This document shows, piece by piece, positions 24,980-33,467 of a stretch of DNA of 64,000 bases (positions within the stretch are counted from its first letter, which is position 1; each line of letters starts with the position of its first letter). Made by a program: the position numbers and the translations under genes. Under the pieces are notes generated by a model. The model was not told where the DNA came from. It saw nothing but the letters and a program-made list of their open reading frames with translations, and did no database searches. The stretch spans positions 1,984,001 to 2,048,000 of the forward strand of contig CAWGLY010000005.1 in the NCBI GenBank assembly GCA_963823505.1, read 5' to 3'. Source of the DNA: DATHZQ01 sp963823505 (GTDB taxonomy: Bacteria > Actinomycetota > Acidimicrobiia > Spongiisociales > UBA5794).

Positions 24980-27091
24980 ATGACCACCGCCAACGGCCAG
25001 ACGGCGACCGGCAGCCTTCGGCCGTCCGACGTTCTCCTTTCGATTGTTGCCATCTTTGCCCTCGCGGTCGCGCAACCCCTGCTCGACCTGCTCGGTCGCA
25101 ACGCCGAGTTCTTCCTCGCCAGGGCTGCTCCACCCATCGACATCGCCTTCCTTGCGGTGCTCGTGGCCGTCGTCCTCCCACTGTTGATCGGCCTCCTCGT
25201 CGTGGCGGCGGGCAGCCTCAACACACGGGCGGGCCGCGTCGCCCACTTCGGAGTGCTGGCGCTATTGGGTGGAATCCTTGCGCTGCAGGTCATGTTGCGC
25301 ACCCCCCTGGAGCGCCTGCCCGGGTGGGTCGAGATCGGCATCGCGGCAACGATCGGAACTCTCATTGCGATCGCCTTCTACCGCTACGCCACCCTCCGGA
25401 CGGTCTTCCGCGTCGGCGCCTTCGCACCACTGGCGATCGTCGGGCTCTTCCTGTTCGGCTCGCCTGCGTCGCAGCTCGTGTTTGCGGGGTCGGCCATCTC
25501 CGAACCAGCGTCCGTGACCGTCGACAGCCCGGCTCCGGTCGTGATGGTCATCTTCGATGAGTTCCCGCTTGCGTCGCTGATGGATGCGGAAGGGAACATC
25601 CAGGAGGACGTCTACCCGAACTTCGCCCGCCTTGCCCGAGACGGTACGTGGTTCCGGAATGCGACGACCGTGCAGCAGCAGACGGAGAGGGCATTGCCCG
25701 CAATCCTCACAGGGAACGACCCCGGAGAAGACGGAGGGTTGCCGACCGCCAACGAGTATCCCGCCAACCTCTTCACACTGCTTGCGGGGAGCTACGACCT
25801 CCACGTGCGCGAATCCGTCACCGAGCTCTGTCCCGAGTTTGCGTGCGAGAACACGTCCCGACCATCCCTACCGCTCGGCAGCAGGTGGAGCGCACTCTGG
25901 AGCGACCTCAGGGTCGTTGCCGGCCACCTGTTCCTTCCGGAGGACATCGCCGATGGACTCCCACCCATCAATCAGACGTGGTCGAACTTCACCGACAGGA
26001 CTGATGCCGAAGAGTTCGACATCATCGCGAGATTCCAGGCGCTCGAAGCGGCGGACCGGCGGCTTCCCGTCGCCGAGTTCATCACCGCCATCGAGCCGCC
26101 GGATGGCGAGCCACCCCTCCACTTCCTCCATGCGCTCCTGCCGCACGTCCCGTGGTCCTACCTCGCCTCAGGGCAGGCGTACCCATCGCCGTCTCCCGCA
26201 CCTGGAAGCAAGAGCCCTGGATGGGGACCGGACGAGTGGTTGGTGGATCAGGCATACCAGCAACACCTCGTGCAAGTGATGTACGTGGACACCGTCGTCG
26301 GGGAGCTGATCGAACGGCTGGAGGATACGGGCCTCTACGACGACGCGCTCATCGTCGTGATGGCCGACCACGGCGTCACCGTGCGACCCGACATTCCTCA
26401 CCGTCGCGTCGCCTACGAGTCGACGATCGGTGACATCGCCGCAGTACCGCTGTTCATCAAACAACCCAACGATCCGGGCCACGGCGTCGACGACTATCGC
26501 GCCGAGACGATCGATGTGCTCCCCACGATCGCAGACGTGCTCGGCATCGACCCTCCGTGGCAGACCGACGGCTCGTCCCTGTTCGATGCTGATCGTCCCG
26601 AGCGAACCGAAAGCCAGATCACGGGCAGCGAAGGCGTGATCACGTTCGGAACCGACGGATCTGAAGTGCGAGCTGTCGCCGCCCGCAAGGTGTCCCACTT
26701 CGGTGACCACGGCCCATACGGTCTTGCACCCGACGGCCATGCAGATCTGTTGGGCACGAGGCTCGTCGACCTCGACATCGGACCTTCTGACGGCATCAGC
26801 GTCACGATCCGCGATGAGGCCGACTACGCCGATGTCGACGTGGACGGCCCGTGGCTGCCCGCCAGGGTCCGCGGAGTGGTCAAGGGTGACGTGGACGACG
26901 ATCTCATACTCGGAGTCGCCGTGAACGGCGAGGTCGTTGCCGTGACGAGGACCTTTGCCACCGACGACGGGACCACCGAGTACGGGGCGCTCATCCCCCC
27001 GGAATCGTTGGTCGACGGCGCCAACACGGTCGAGCTCGTTCTCATCAGGGACTCCGGAGCGGGACGCACGATCCACAGTACGGCCGGGTAG
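24980..27091 (+). CDS. membrane sulfatase/phosphoethanolamine-transferase-like enzyme
   Basis: The protein has 703 residues. Four to five membrane segments fill the first 170 residues. An extracytoplasmic alkaline-phosphatase-superfamily domain follows: VIFDEFPL supplies the first metal Asp, TTVQQQTERALPAIL a likely Thr nucleophile region, MADHGV the second metal pair, and HFGDHGPYG a later His. The last 100 residues are a beta-rich tail. This layout fits enzymes that add or remove phospho-groups on envelope glycans. It is the last gene of the cassette, and its TAG stop begins the 35-bp repeat copy 2. Confidence 0.8.
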   Translation: MTTANGQTATGSLRPSDVLLSIVAIFALAVAQPLLDLLGRNAEFFLARAAPPIDIAFLAVLVAVVLPLLIGLLVVAAGSLNTRAGRVAHFGVLALLGGILALQVMLRTPLERLPGWVEIGIAATIGTLIAIAFYRYATLRTVFRVGAFAPLAIVGLFLFGSPASQLVFAGSAISEPASVTVDSPAPVVMVIFDEFPLASLMDAEGNIQEDVYPNFARLARDGTWFRNATTVQQQTERALPAILTGNDPGEDGGLPTANEYPANLFTLLAGSYDLHVRESVTELCPEFACENTSRPSLPLGSRWSALWSDLRVVAGHLFLPEDIADGLPPINQTWSNFTDRTDAEEFDIIARFQALEAADRRLPVAEFITAIEPPDGEPPLHFLHALLPHVPWSYLASGQAYPSPSPAPGSKSPGWGPDEWLVDQAYQQHLVQVMYVDTVVGELIERLEDTGLYDDALIVVMADHGVTVRPDIPHRRVAYESTIGDIAAVPLFIKQPNDPGHGVDDYRAETIDVLPTIADVLGIDPPWQTDGSSLFDADRPERTESQITGSEGVITFGTDGSEVRAVAARKVSHFGDHGPYGLAPDGHADLLGTRLVDLDIGPSDGISVTIRDEADYADVDVDGPWLPARVRGVVKGDVDDDLILGVAVNGEVVAVTRTFATDDGTTEYGALIPPESLVDGANTVELVLIRDSGAGRTIHSTAG

Positions 27092-27123
27092 GAGGCTGCC
27101 GATCAGATCGTCGTGAAGGCCCG
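27089..27123 (+). repeat. 35-bp dispersed repeat, copy 2
   Basis: This copy matches 5446-5480 at 30 of 35 positions, same orientation, differing only by transitions. It begins exactly at the stop codon of the sulfatase-like gene. It may mark a recurrent insertion or module boundary. Confidence 0.65.
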
Positions 27124-27161
27124 TCCACCGACGATTCGCGAAAACTCGCAGAGAAAACCGC

Positions 27162-27191
27162 TTGCGAACATATGTTCGACTGCGATACCTT
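27162..27191 (+). promoter_or_regulatory. LexA (SOS) box and leaderless promoter
   Basis: The palindrome CGAACATATGTTCG at 27165-27178 fits the actinobacterial LexA consensus CGAAC-N4-GTTCG exactly. It lies inside a promoter: -35 TTGCGA at 27162-27167, 18-base spacer, -10 TACCTT at 27186-27191. The GTG at 27199 follows the -10 by 7 bases. LexA bound here should block the promoter. Confidence 0.75.
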
Positions 27192-27198
27192 CACCAAC

Positions 27199-28011
27199 GT
27201 GACGGCCGCCGCCCCAAGCCCACCAGAGCCCACCTCACCAGAGGAGTTGCGGCGGCGTCTTGCTGACCTGAGCAAGGAGTTCGCATCGCAGCGGCGGCGG
27301 CTCGGCGCTCCGCCGGACGAGGCGGCCACCATCGACCGGATGCACAGAACGATTGCGTCGCACCGGGTCCGTTTGGAGCGTCTCGAACACGAGGCCGCAG
27401 CCATCCTGTCGGAGATCACCCGGCTCGAAGACGAGCTCCACGGGCGTGAGAAAGCCCTCGCCCTGCTCCTCGGCACCGTCGTCGAACGGATCGGTCAGAC
27501 GTTCCGCGATGCATGGTCACCCGTGCCGGTTCTCGGCTACCGCCTCTGGTCGATGCGACGCGGTGCCCTCCATGGCGCCCGCACCTGCTGGCCGGAACCG
27601 ACGTTCACCGCGACGTGTTCGGCGTTCAACGGTGCCGCACCGCACACGGACGGCCGCTGCGGGCGGCTCGGCTGCGGGGTGTACGCCACCAAGGAGCTGC
27701 CGTCACTGGTCTCGATGCACATCGACGCCGAGAGTCACAGCTACGTAGCGGCTCTGGTCGCCCTGACCGGCACGGTCGTGGAGCACGAACGCGGGTACAG
27801 GGCGGAGACGGCCCAGGTGGTCGCCGCCTACGCCGTCTGGCCGGACCGGGTGCTGGCGACTCACGACCCCCGTCAGATCGCCACGATCTTCGCCGGGTGT
27901 GATCGGGTGCCTTCCGAGTGGTGCGGCCCGTGGCCTCACGAACGCACCCCGGTCCCCGACCTCGTTCACTATCTCAGACAGCGCGCCAAGGAGGAAGCAG
28001 CATGGATATAG
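27199..28011 (+). CDS. SOS-regulated protein of unknown function (coiled coil plus Cys/His domain)
   Basis: The start is the leaderless GTG at 27199, nine codons after an ATG that lies within the LexA box. The protein has 270 residues. A charged coiled coil (about 15-95) is followed by a globular domain with the short motifs GRCGRLGCGVYA and TVVEHERGYRAE. The second motif I recall from uncharacterised actinobacterial proteins. Cys residues are spaced like a small metal or redox site but are not a full set. A DNA-damage role is inferred only from the LexA box. It is translated together with the 45-aa gene that follows. Confidence 0.7.
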   Translation: MTAAAPSPPEPTSPEELRRRLADLSKEFASQRRRLGAPPDEAATIDRMHRTIASHRVRLERLEHEAAAILSEITRLEDELHGREKALALLLGTVVERIGQTFRDAWSPVPVLGYRLWSMRRGALHGARTCWPEPTFTATCSAFNGAAPHTDGRCGRLGCGVYATKELPSLVSMHIDAESHSYVAALVALTGTVVEHERGYRAETAQVVAAYAVWPDRVLATHDPRQIATIFAGCDRVPSEWCGPWPHERTPVPDLVHYLRQRAKEEAAWI

Positions 28012-28139
28012 GGAATCAGATTCGCGTCATCACCGTCGAGCCGGCGGAGGTCCCCAAGGGCTCCGACGTCCCGGCGCCTGCAGTTGCCGTGGTCGAGGAC
28101 CGTGAGGAGGTCGCCGCCGCAAAGGAGTCGAGCGGATAG
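28002..28139 (+). CDS. 45-aa acidic small protein, coupled to the SOS gene
   Basis: The ATG at 28002 has a strong AAGGAGGAA site and overlaps the end of the previous gene by 10 bases. The product starts MDIGNQIRVITVEPAEVP and is rich in Val, Glu and Ala, with no hydrophobic helix. The overlap makes co-expression under the LexA promoter very likely. The family is unknown to me. Confidence 0.65.
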   Translation: MDIGNQIRVITVEPAEVPKGSDVPAPAVAVVEDREEVAAAKESSG

Positions 28140-28185
28140 GGCAGGCGTCGTCTCGCCAGACCAAGAGACCATTGCAGGGGGACGA

Positions 28186-28773
28186 TCAGTCGTGGCCGTC
28201 GTGGGGCGGAGGGTCGGAGACCTTCCACTCGTCGGCGTGCTCGACCAGGTATTCGCTCACGTCACGGCAGCGGTCGAGGGTCTCGCACAATGTCTCGCGC
28301 CCGAGCATGACATCGACGAGGGAGACCTCGACCCGGCCGACGAGCGAGAGACGGCGTTCGGGCTGCTGTGAAAGTGCCCCGAACGAGTCCACCGCGGACA
28401 CTTCGACGGGCAGGTCCGGCCCGCCGACGCCGGCGAGCTCGGCCGAGAGGATGATGAGATCCGGCGGATCGGCCAGCGGCGGCAGCGCCCAATTGAAGTA
28501 CAGCGGGATCCGAAACTCACCTTCAGGCTCGGTGAACTCGTCGTCCATCTCATTGACCTGATCCTCGAGCTTGAGCAGCACCCTTGGCTCGACGTCGAAC
28601 GCCAGATTGAGGTCGACCGGGCCTGTGCATGCCGACTCGGGGTGCAGGTCGACCTCGAAGGATTGGCGCAAGGAGAAGGTCTCGATGAAGTGGCGTTCGT
28701 CGTGCACGTGAAAGCCGTGCTCAATCGCATGGTCTTTCATGTAGGTGATGAACCCGGCAATGTCGATGGCCAA
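28186..28773 (-). CDS. conserved hypothetical protein
   Basis: This 195-residue soluble protein begins with TTG at 28773 preceded by CGGGAG; an ATG twelve codons inside is an alternative. A His-rich opening (DHAIEHGFHVHDERHF) is followed by beta-strand-like segments and an acidic C-terminus. No family is recognised. It is convergent with the SOS operon, whose last gene ends 46 bases away. It precedes the DUF1015 gene on the minus strand but is 57 bases downstream of it, so the two may be transcribed together. Confidence 0.65.
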   Translation of the reverse strand: MAIDIAGFITYMKDHAIEHGFHVHDERHFIETFSLRQSFEVDLHPESACTGPVDLNLAFDVEPRVLLKLEDQVNEMDDEFTEPEGEFRIPLYFNWALPPLADPPDLIILSAELAGVGGPDLPVEVSAVDSFGALSQQPERRLSLVGRVEVSLVDVMLGRETLCETLDRCRDVSEYLVEHADEWKVSDPPPHDGHD

Positions 28774-28830
28774 CGCATCTGCTCCCGTCGTGGTCCTGCG
28801 CCAACGTTAGGCACATCCGAAGACATCTTG

Positions 28831-30045
28831 TCAGTCGTCGTCCAGCAGGGCCACGAAGAGCCCGCCCCACACCTTCGGTTCGAACCAGGTGGACTTGGGT
28901 GGCATCACCTTGCCCGAATCGGCGATGCGCATGACGTCTGCGACGCTCGTGGGGTACATCAGGAAGCATGCATCGCAATGGTGATCCTCCGGCACCACCG
29001 CCGCACTCGCCGCGACGTAGTTGAGCCGCGAATCGACCCGGGGACGGGTGATCCCCAAGGCCGGCCCGAGCACGACTTCTTGGAGCCGAACAACATCGAG
29101 GTTGTCGTGGACGTCACCCGCGATCCCTGGGGGCAAATCGAACCGATAGTCGTTGCCGCCGGCGCGCAGCACGACTTCCCCGCGACGCATCGGGGCCGGA
29201 GCGGCGGCGGACTCGAGCTCGACCGCCGCACCAACCTTCGCAACGATCTCGTCGGACGTCATCCCGAGATTGCCGACGCAGCGATGGAACGCCAGCAAAC
29301 GCAATTCGGACTCGGGGTAGAGCGCAGCCAGCAAGTAGTGATACTCCTCCGACCCTTCGTGCACCGGATCGGCCATCGAGCGCTCTTCTGCATAGCGCAA
29401 CGCCGCGGCACAGCGATGGTGACCGTCCGTGATGTAGAGCGTGCGGAGGCCATCAAGCCGGGCTTGAAGCGCATCCAGAGACGCCGCATCGTCCACCACC
29501 CACACCGACTGGCGCAGACCGTGTGCGGCAAACTCGACGTACGGCGTGCGGGTGATGATGCCGGCGACGATCGACGCAAGCTCAGGATCGTCGCGGTGGG
29601 TGAGGCCGACGGGATCGCTGTGGGCGCTGAGCCGGCGCATGTGGGCCACGAGCAGCTCCTCGGTTGCCTCCCGGGTCTCCTCGTGGCGGCGGATTCGCCC
29701 GTCGGCGTACCCGGCGACGTGAACCTCGGCAATCAGGCCCGTCGAAGTGTGCGTGCCGTCTTCGGTGCGGTACACGTAGTACGCCGGCGCCGGTGACCGC
29801 TGCAGCACACCCTCGGCGATCATCTCATCGAGTCGCGGCCGACCCGACGTCTGCGGCATCGCAGGATCCGGCCCACCCCCCTCACTGTCGATTTCCGTCC
29901 TGATGACGTGCAGGAAGCTGAGCGGATTGTCCTGCGACAACCCGAACCATTCCCGAGTCGTCAGCTCTCCCAGCGGCGGACTGGCAACAGCCTGCGCCAG
30001 CTCCGGATCGGGGAGCAATCCCGCAAAGGGCCGGACGAAGCTCAC
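28831..30045 (-). CDS. DUF1015 family protein
   Basis: The protein has 404 residues with the family core: YVYRTEDG, HEETREATEE, DGHHRCAAAL near residue 220 and the closing VMPPKSTWF. DUF1015 proteins lie next to serA in many bacteria and have been suggested to be kinase-like or serine-linked, but no activity is settled to my knowledge. The GTG at 30045 overlaps the SerA stop by 4 bases (GTGA), so the two are translated together. A role in serine metabolism is inferred from this coupling. Confidence 0.85.
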   Translation of the reverse strand: MSFVRPFAGLLPDPELAQAVASPPLGELTTREWFGLSQDNPLSFLHVIRTEIDSEGGGPDPAMPQTSGRPRLDEMIAEGVLQRSPAPAYYVYRTEDGTHTSTGLIAEVHVAGYADGRIRRHEETREATEELLVAHMRRLSAHSDPVGLTHRDDPELASIVAGIITRTPYVEFAAHGLRQSVWVVDDAASLDALQARLDGLRTLYITDGHHRCAAALRYAEERSMADPVHEGSEEYHYLLAALYPESELRLLAFHRCVGNLGMTSDEIVAKVGAAVELESAAAPAPMRRGEVVLRAGGNDYRFDLPPGIAGDVHDNLDVVRLQEVVLGPALGITRPRVDSRLNYVAASAAVVPEDHHCDACFLMYPTSVADVMRIADSGKVMPPKSTWFEPKVWGGLFVALLDDD

Positions 30046-31244
30046 CCCCGGGCGACCGAGACGCCCAGGACGTCGTCGAGCGCAGCGACCGCGTCTGTGG
30101 TCGCATCTGTCAGGTCGCCATCCACGTGGATCGTCGCGATCGCCGCTTTGGCACCGGCGAAGATCGTGTTGGTCATCTGCTCGACGTTGAGGCCGGCAGA
30201 CCTCAACTCGGTCAGGATGCTCACCAGCACCCCGACCCGATTGAGGTGGCGGACGGCAATCGTCACCGGCGCCAGGCCATCAGCGGCGACGTTGACACAA
30301 TTGCGGATCTCCCCGCGGGCGAAACCCTCGATGATCTCGAGCACCTCGAGCGCAATCGCCTCCTGAGCCTGTTCGGTGGACGCCCCGATGTGGTGAGTCC
30401 CGTAGACGTTGGGATGGCGGGCGAGCGCAGACGTGAACTCCGCGACGCCGGAGCCCGGCTCGTCGGCGTAGACGTCCAAACCGACCCGCAACCCCTTCTC
30501 CTCGATGGCTTGGAGCAGCGCCTCCTCGTCGACGAGGTCGCCGCGAGACGTGTTGATGAGGAATGCGCCCGGCTTGAGTTGCGCCAGGAAGGCTGCGTCG
30601 ACCATGCCACGGGTAGCGTCGGTAGCCGGGGCATGTACCGACACGACATCCGAGGTCGACAGCAGCGTCTCGAGGTCGGTGAGCGTGCAGCCCATTGCGA
30701 CGATGTCGTGGACGGTATCGATGGCGCGATCCGGCTTGTCCTCGACGAGTACGTCCATTTCCAGAGCAATCGCCCGGGAGGCAACCGCGCGGCCAATCGC
30801 GCCCATGCCGATGATCCCCAGCCGGCGCCCAGCGAGGCCGTTCGCCTTGCTGTATTCCGACTTGCGCCAACGACCGGCACGCAGATCCTCCACCGCATCG
30901 GGTATCCGCCGGTCGAGGGCCGTCATCAGGCCGATGGTCAGCTCGGCAACCGCAACGGCGTTCTTGCCCGGGGTGTTGGCGACGTAGATGCCCCGGTCGG
31001 CGGCAGCCGCATGGTCGATCGTGTTGACGCCCGCCCCGGCGCGTACGATCAGGGCGAGGCGGTTGGCGGCATCGAGCGCGTCGGCCGTGACCCTCGTGGA
31101 TCGCACCACCAACACGTCGATGCCGGTGAGCGCGGTGGGGAGATCCGTTGCCGACGTGTCCGGAGCGACGACGCATTCATGACCCGCCGCCTCGAGCGTG
31201 GCAACGTGCGTGGGAACAAACTTGTCGGCAAAGAGGATCTTCAT
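30042..31244 (-). CDS. serA: D-3-phosphoglycerate dehydrogenase
   Basis: The protein has 400 residues. The NAD-binding motif GMGAIGRAVA is near residue 150. The catalytic Arg, Glu and His are in the blocks NTSRGDLVDE, ADEPGSG and THHIGAST. The C-terminal ACT-like domain is short (about 80 residues). The enzyme makes 3-phosphohydroxypyruvate, the first step of serine synthesis. The ATG at 31244 starts MKILFADK. The 162-codon upstream extension is antisense of the DUF427 gene and not real. Cotranslated with DUF1015. Confidence 0.95.
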   Translation of the reverse strand: MKILFADKFVPTHVATLEAAGHECVVAPDTSATDLPTALTGIDVLVVRSTRVTADALDAANRLALIVRAGAGVNTIDHAAAADRGIYVANTPGKNAVAVAELTIGLMTALDRRIPDAVEDLRAGRWRKSEYSKANGLAGRRLGIIGMGAIGRAVASRAIALEMDVLVEDKPDRAIDTVHDIVAMGCTLTDLETLLSTSDVVSVHAPATDATRGMVDAAFLAQLKPGAFLINTSRGDLVDEEALLQAIEEKGLRVGLDVYADEPGSGVAEFTSALARHPNVYGTHHIGASTEQAQEAIALEVLEIIEGFARGEIRNCVNVAADGLAPVTIAVRHLNRVGVLVSILTELRSAGLNVEQMTNTIFAGAKAAIATIHVDGDLTDATTDAVAALDDVLGVSVARG

Positions 31245-31364
31245 GCGCTCACTTCTTGGTGCGGCGTGCACACATCTTCGCGTACCGGCTGGGTCACGGC
31301 ACCGGGGAATGCCCCCGCCGGTCACGCGGTTGCGGGTTGGACCGTCAAGGAGATGAGGTGAACC

Positions 31365-32117
31365 ATGGCTGAGAGCCGCGGGCGAGTGCGGGTGGAAGAC
31401 GGACAGAAGCGAGTCCGGGTGCTGTTGGGCGGCGAGTACATCGCCGATTCGAAGCATGTGAAGCTCGTGTGGGAAAAGCCGTACTACCCCACGTACTACT
31501 TCCCGGCGGCCGACGTCCGCACCGACCTGCTGACTGCCTCGGGGGAGACGAAGCGGTCGCCGAGCCGCGGCGATGCCGGCATCTTCGATATCACAGCAGG
31601 GACATCGAAGGCGGAGAAGGCGGCGCTGCTGTATGCCGACGCTCCTATCGAAGCCATCTCGGGGTACTACGCCTTCGAGTGGGGGGCCGTGGACGCATGG
31701 TTCGAGGAGGACGAGCAGGTATATGTCCATGCTCGCGACCCCTACAGCCGCGTCGACATCCTCCAGAGCTCACGGCACATCGAGGTGAAGATCGACGGCG
31801 TGAAAGTCGCCGACTCGGTTCGGCCGCGGCTGCTCTTCGAGACCGGGTTGCCCGTGCGCTACTACCTGCCCAAGACCGATGTGAGAATGGACCTGCTCGT
31901 CCCAACCGACCTCCATACCGAGTGCCCCTACAAGGGAACGGCCTCGTACTACTCGGTGGACACCGGCAAGGACGTCCACGCCAACGTCGTCTGGTGGTAT
32001 CCGGCGCCTGTTGCCGAAAGCGCGGCGATTGCGGGCTTCGTGTGCTTCTACAACGAGAAGGTCGACATCTCGGTCGACGGTGAACAGGAATCCCGCCCCA
32101 AGACGGTCTTCAGCTGA
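31365..32117 (+). CDS. double DUF427 domain protein
   Basis: The protein has 250 residues in two related halves. Each holds the DUF427 pattern: HVKLVWEKPYYPTYYFP then DVRTDLL in the first, and RPRLLFETGLPVRYYLP then DVRMDLL in the second. The KGTASYYSV and WWYPAPV blocks follow in the second half only, while the first half diverges there. DUF427 is a small beta-barrel of unknown function. The ATG at 31365 has AGGAG and GAGGTGA sites. Soluble, no signal peptide. Divergent from serA by 120 bases. Confidence 0.85.
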   Translation: MAESRGRVRVEDGQKRVRVLLGGEYIADSKHVKLVWEKPYYPTYYFPAADVRTDLLTASGETKRSPSRGDAGIFDITAGTSKAEKAALLYADAPIEAISGYYAFEWGAVDAWFEEDEQVYVHARDPYSRVDILQSSRHIEVKIDGVKVADSVRPRLLFETGLPVRYYLPKTDVRMDLLVPTDLHTECPYKGTASYYSVDTGKDVHANVVWWYPAPVAESAAIAGFVCFYNEKVDISVDGEQESRPKTVFS

Positions 32118-32214
32118 TGTTCATCAATCGTTCATCGGGGTTGCGGAATCCCTGGCGGTAGCTTGCACGTTGTTGAGGGGACGAACCGAACCCCATGTGA
32201 AAGTTGACCCAGTG

Positions 32215-32898
32215 ATGGAAGAACCCCTGCCGTTGTGGCGCCGAACCGGCGTGCGTATTGGTGCCGTTGCGATTGCGATTCCCGTCTTGGCGGTTGCGTG
32301 GTATCTCGGATCCCCGCTGTTCCTCGACGAGACCGTGATCGAGGAGTTCCCCGTCGCGGCGCCTGCCGAGAGCGACGTCGGTACGGCGAGTGTTCCGGCC
32401 GCCGCAACTTCTGATGGTGACGCGATCGACACAGCCGTTGACGACGATGCCGACCCGAGCGAAGAGGACATGACCGATGACGCCTCGGAAGCGACCGCCG
32501 CACCGGAGCCGCCGCCGACTTCGTCGGGTGCGGTGGAAGCCGGGCCTATCGCGCTGTTCGACGGTGAGTTCCGCGACGCCGATGCATCGCACCGCGGGAG
32601 TGGTACCGCCACCATCTACGAGTTGGAAGACGGGAGCCGGGTGCTGCGATTCGAGAATCTCGACGTGACCAACGGGCCCGATCTTCACGTCATCTTGAGC
32701 CCGACAGGCTCGGTGGAGAATCGGGACGACGTCATGACTGCCGGCTACGTCGATCTTGGTGGTTTGAAGGGCAACAAGGGCGATCAGAACTACGAGATCC
32801 CAGCCGACTTCGACCTGTCGGGTGATGTCACCGTCACCATCTACTGCCAGCCGTTCCATGTGGTGTTCAGCACGGCGTCCCTGGCAGCGTCCGAGTGA
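32215..32898 (+). CDS. membrane-anchored DM13-domain protein
   Basis: The protein has 227 residues. One N-terminal membrane helix (residues about 10-32) is followed by an acidic, Ala/Pro/Thr linker, then a DM13 domain from about residue 120 that includes LDVTNGPDLHVILSP, GNKGDQNYEIP and YCQPFHVVFS. DM13 is thought to take part in electron transfer through a buried Cys, here in VTIYCQPF. It would act outside the membrane. The start could also be a GTG six codons earlier. No clear ribosome site is seen. Convergent with the GGCT-like gene 32 bases on. Confidence 0.8.
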   Translation: MEEPLPLWRRTGVRIGAVAIAIPVLAVAWYLGSPLFLDETVIEEFPVAAPAESDVGTASVPAAATSDGDAIDTAVDDDADPSEEDMTDDASEATAAPEPPPTSSGAVEAGPIALFDGEFRDADASHRGSGTATIYELEDGSRVLRFENLDVTNGPDLHVILSPTGSVENRDDVMTAGYVDLGGLKGNKGDQNYEIPADFDLSGDVTVTIYCQPFHVVFSTASLAASE

Positions 32899-32930
32899 TC
32901 GGAGATGCCTCATGGGCTTGACCAGCAAGC

Positions 32931-33338
32931 TCACGCCGGCGCCTCGCCCTCCAACCAGTCCCCCGAGCTGATGAACGTGAGGCCGTCCATCGTTCCATTC
33001 CACACGTATGCCCACGCCGATGTGCCTGGATCCACGAGCTCTACGGGTCGTCGGACGTAGAGGGACTCGGCGGGCTGCGCAGGGTCGTAACCCTCAAACC
33101 GGTCGAGCACGGCCACTGCGGCCTCGTCCTCAACGGCGAACAGGTCCCCGACGACGGATCCTTCGCCTTGGACGAGTGCTGGGTACCAGGTGACTCGATA
33201 CAACCGTCCAGGGATGCGGCACGGTCCGATCCACGTGAGGGCATCGCTGAGACCCAGCCGCGCCGCGGCGCTGCCATCGCGGCGCAGTGTGCCGTAGAAC
33301 GCAAAATGGGTGGGGAAGGAGGGAACGACCGGCACCAT
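32931..33338 (-). CDS. gamma-glutamylcyclotransferase-like (GGCT/AIG2) protein
   Basis: The protein has 135 residues. The family opening FAFYGTLRRDG (substrate-binding YGTL) is followed by WIGPCRIPGRLY, VVGDLFAVED and LDRFEGYDP, where the catalytic Glu lies. The fold handles gamma-glutamyl compounds, but many members have unknown substrates. The ATG at 33338 is used instead of the ATG 19 codons upstream, because the conserved part starts right after it. Confidence 0.85.
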   Translation of the reverse strand: MVPVVPSFPTHFAFYGTLRRDGSAAARLGLSDALTWIGPCRIPGRLYRVTWYPALVQGEGSVVGDLFAVEDEAAVAVLDRFEGYDPAQPAESLYVRRPVELVDPGTSAWAYVWNGTMDGLTFISSGDWLEGEAPA

Positions 33339-33467
33339 CCGCACGATAGAACCAGAGGCGACAGCCGCCACCCACGCAGCGGTGGCTCCGCGCATCTGGC
33401 TGCAAGGCGCACCAGCCGTGGCCCTGCGACATCGCTACCCTCGACTGGCCGCCTTCCCGGAGGACTC

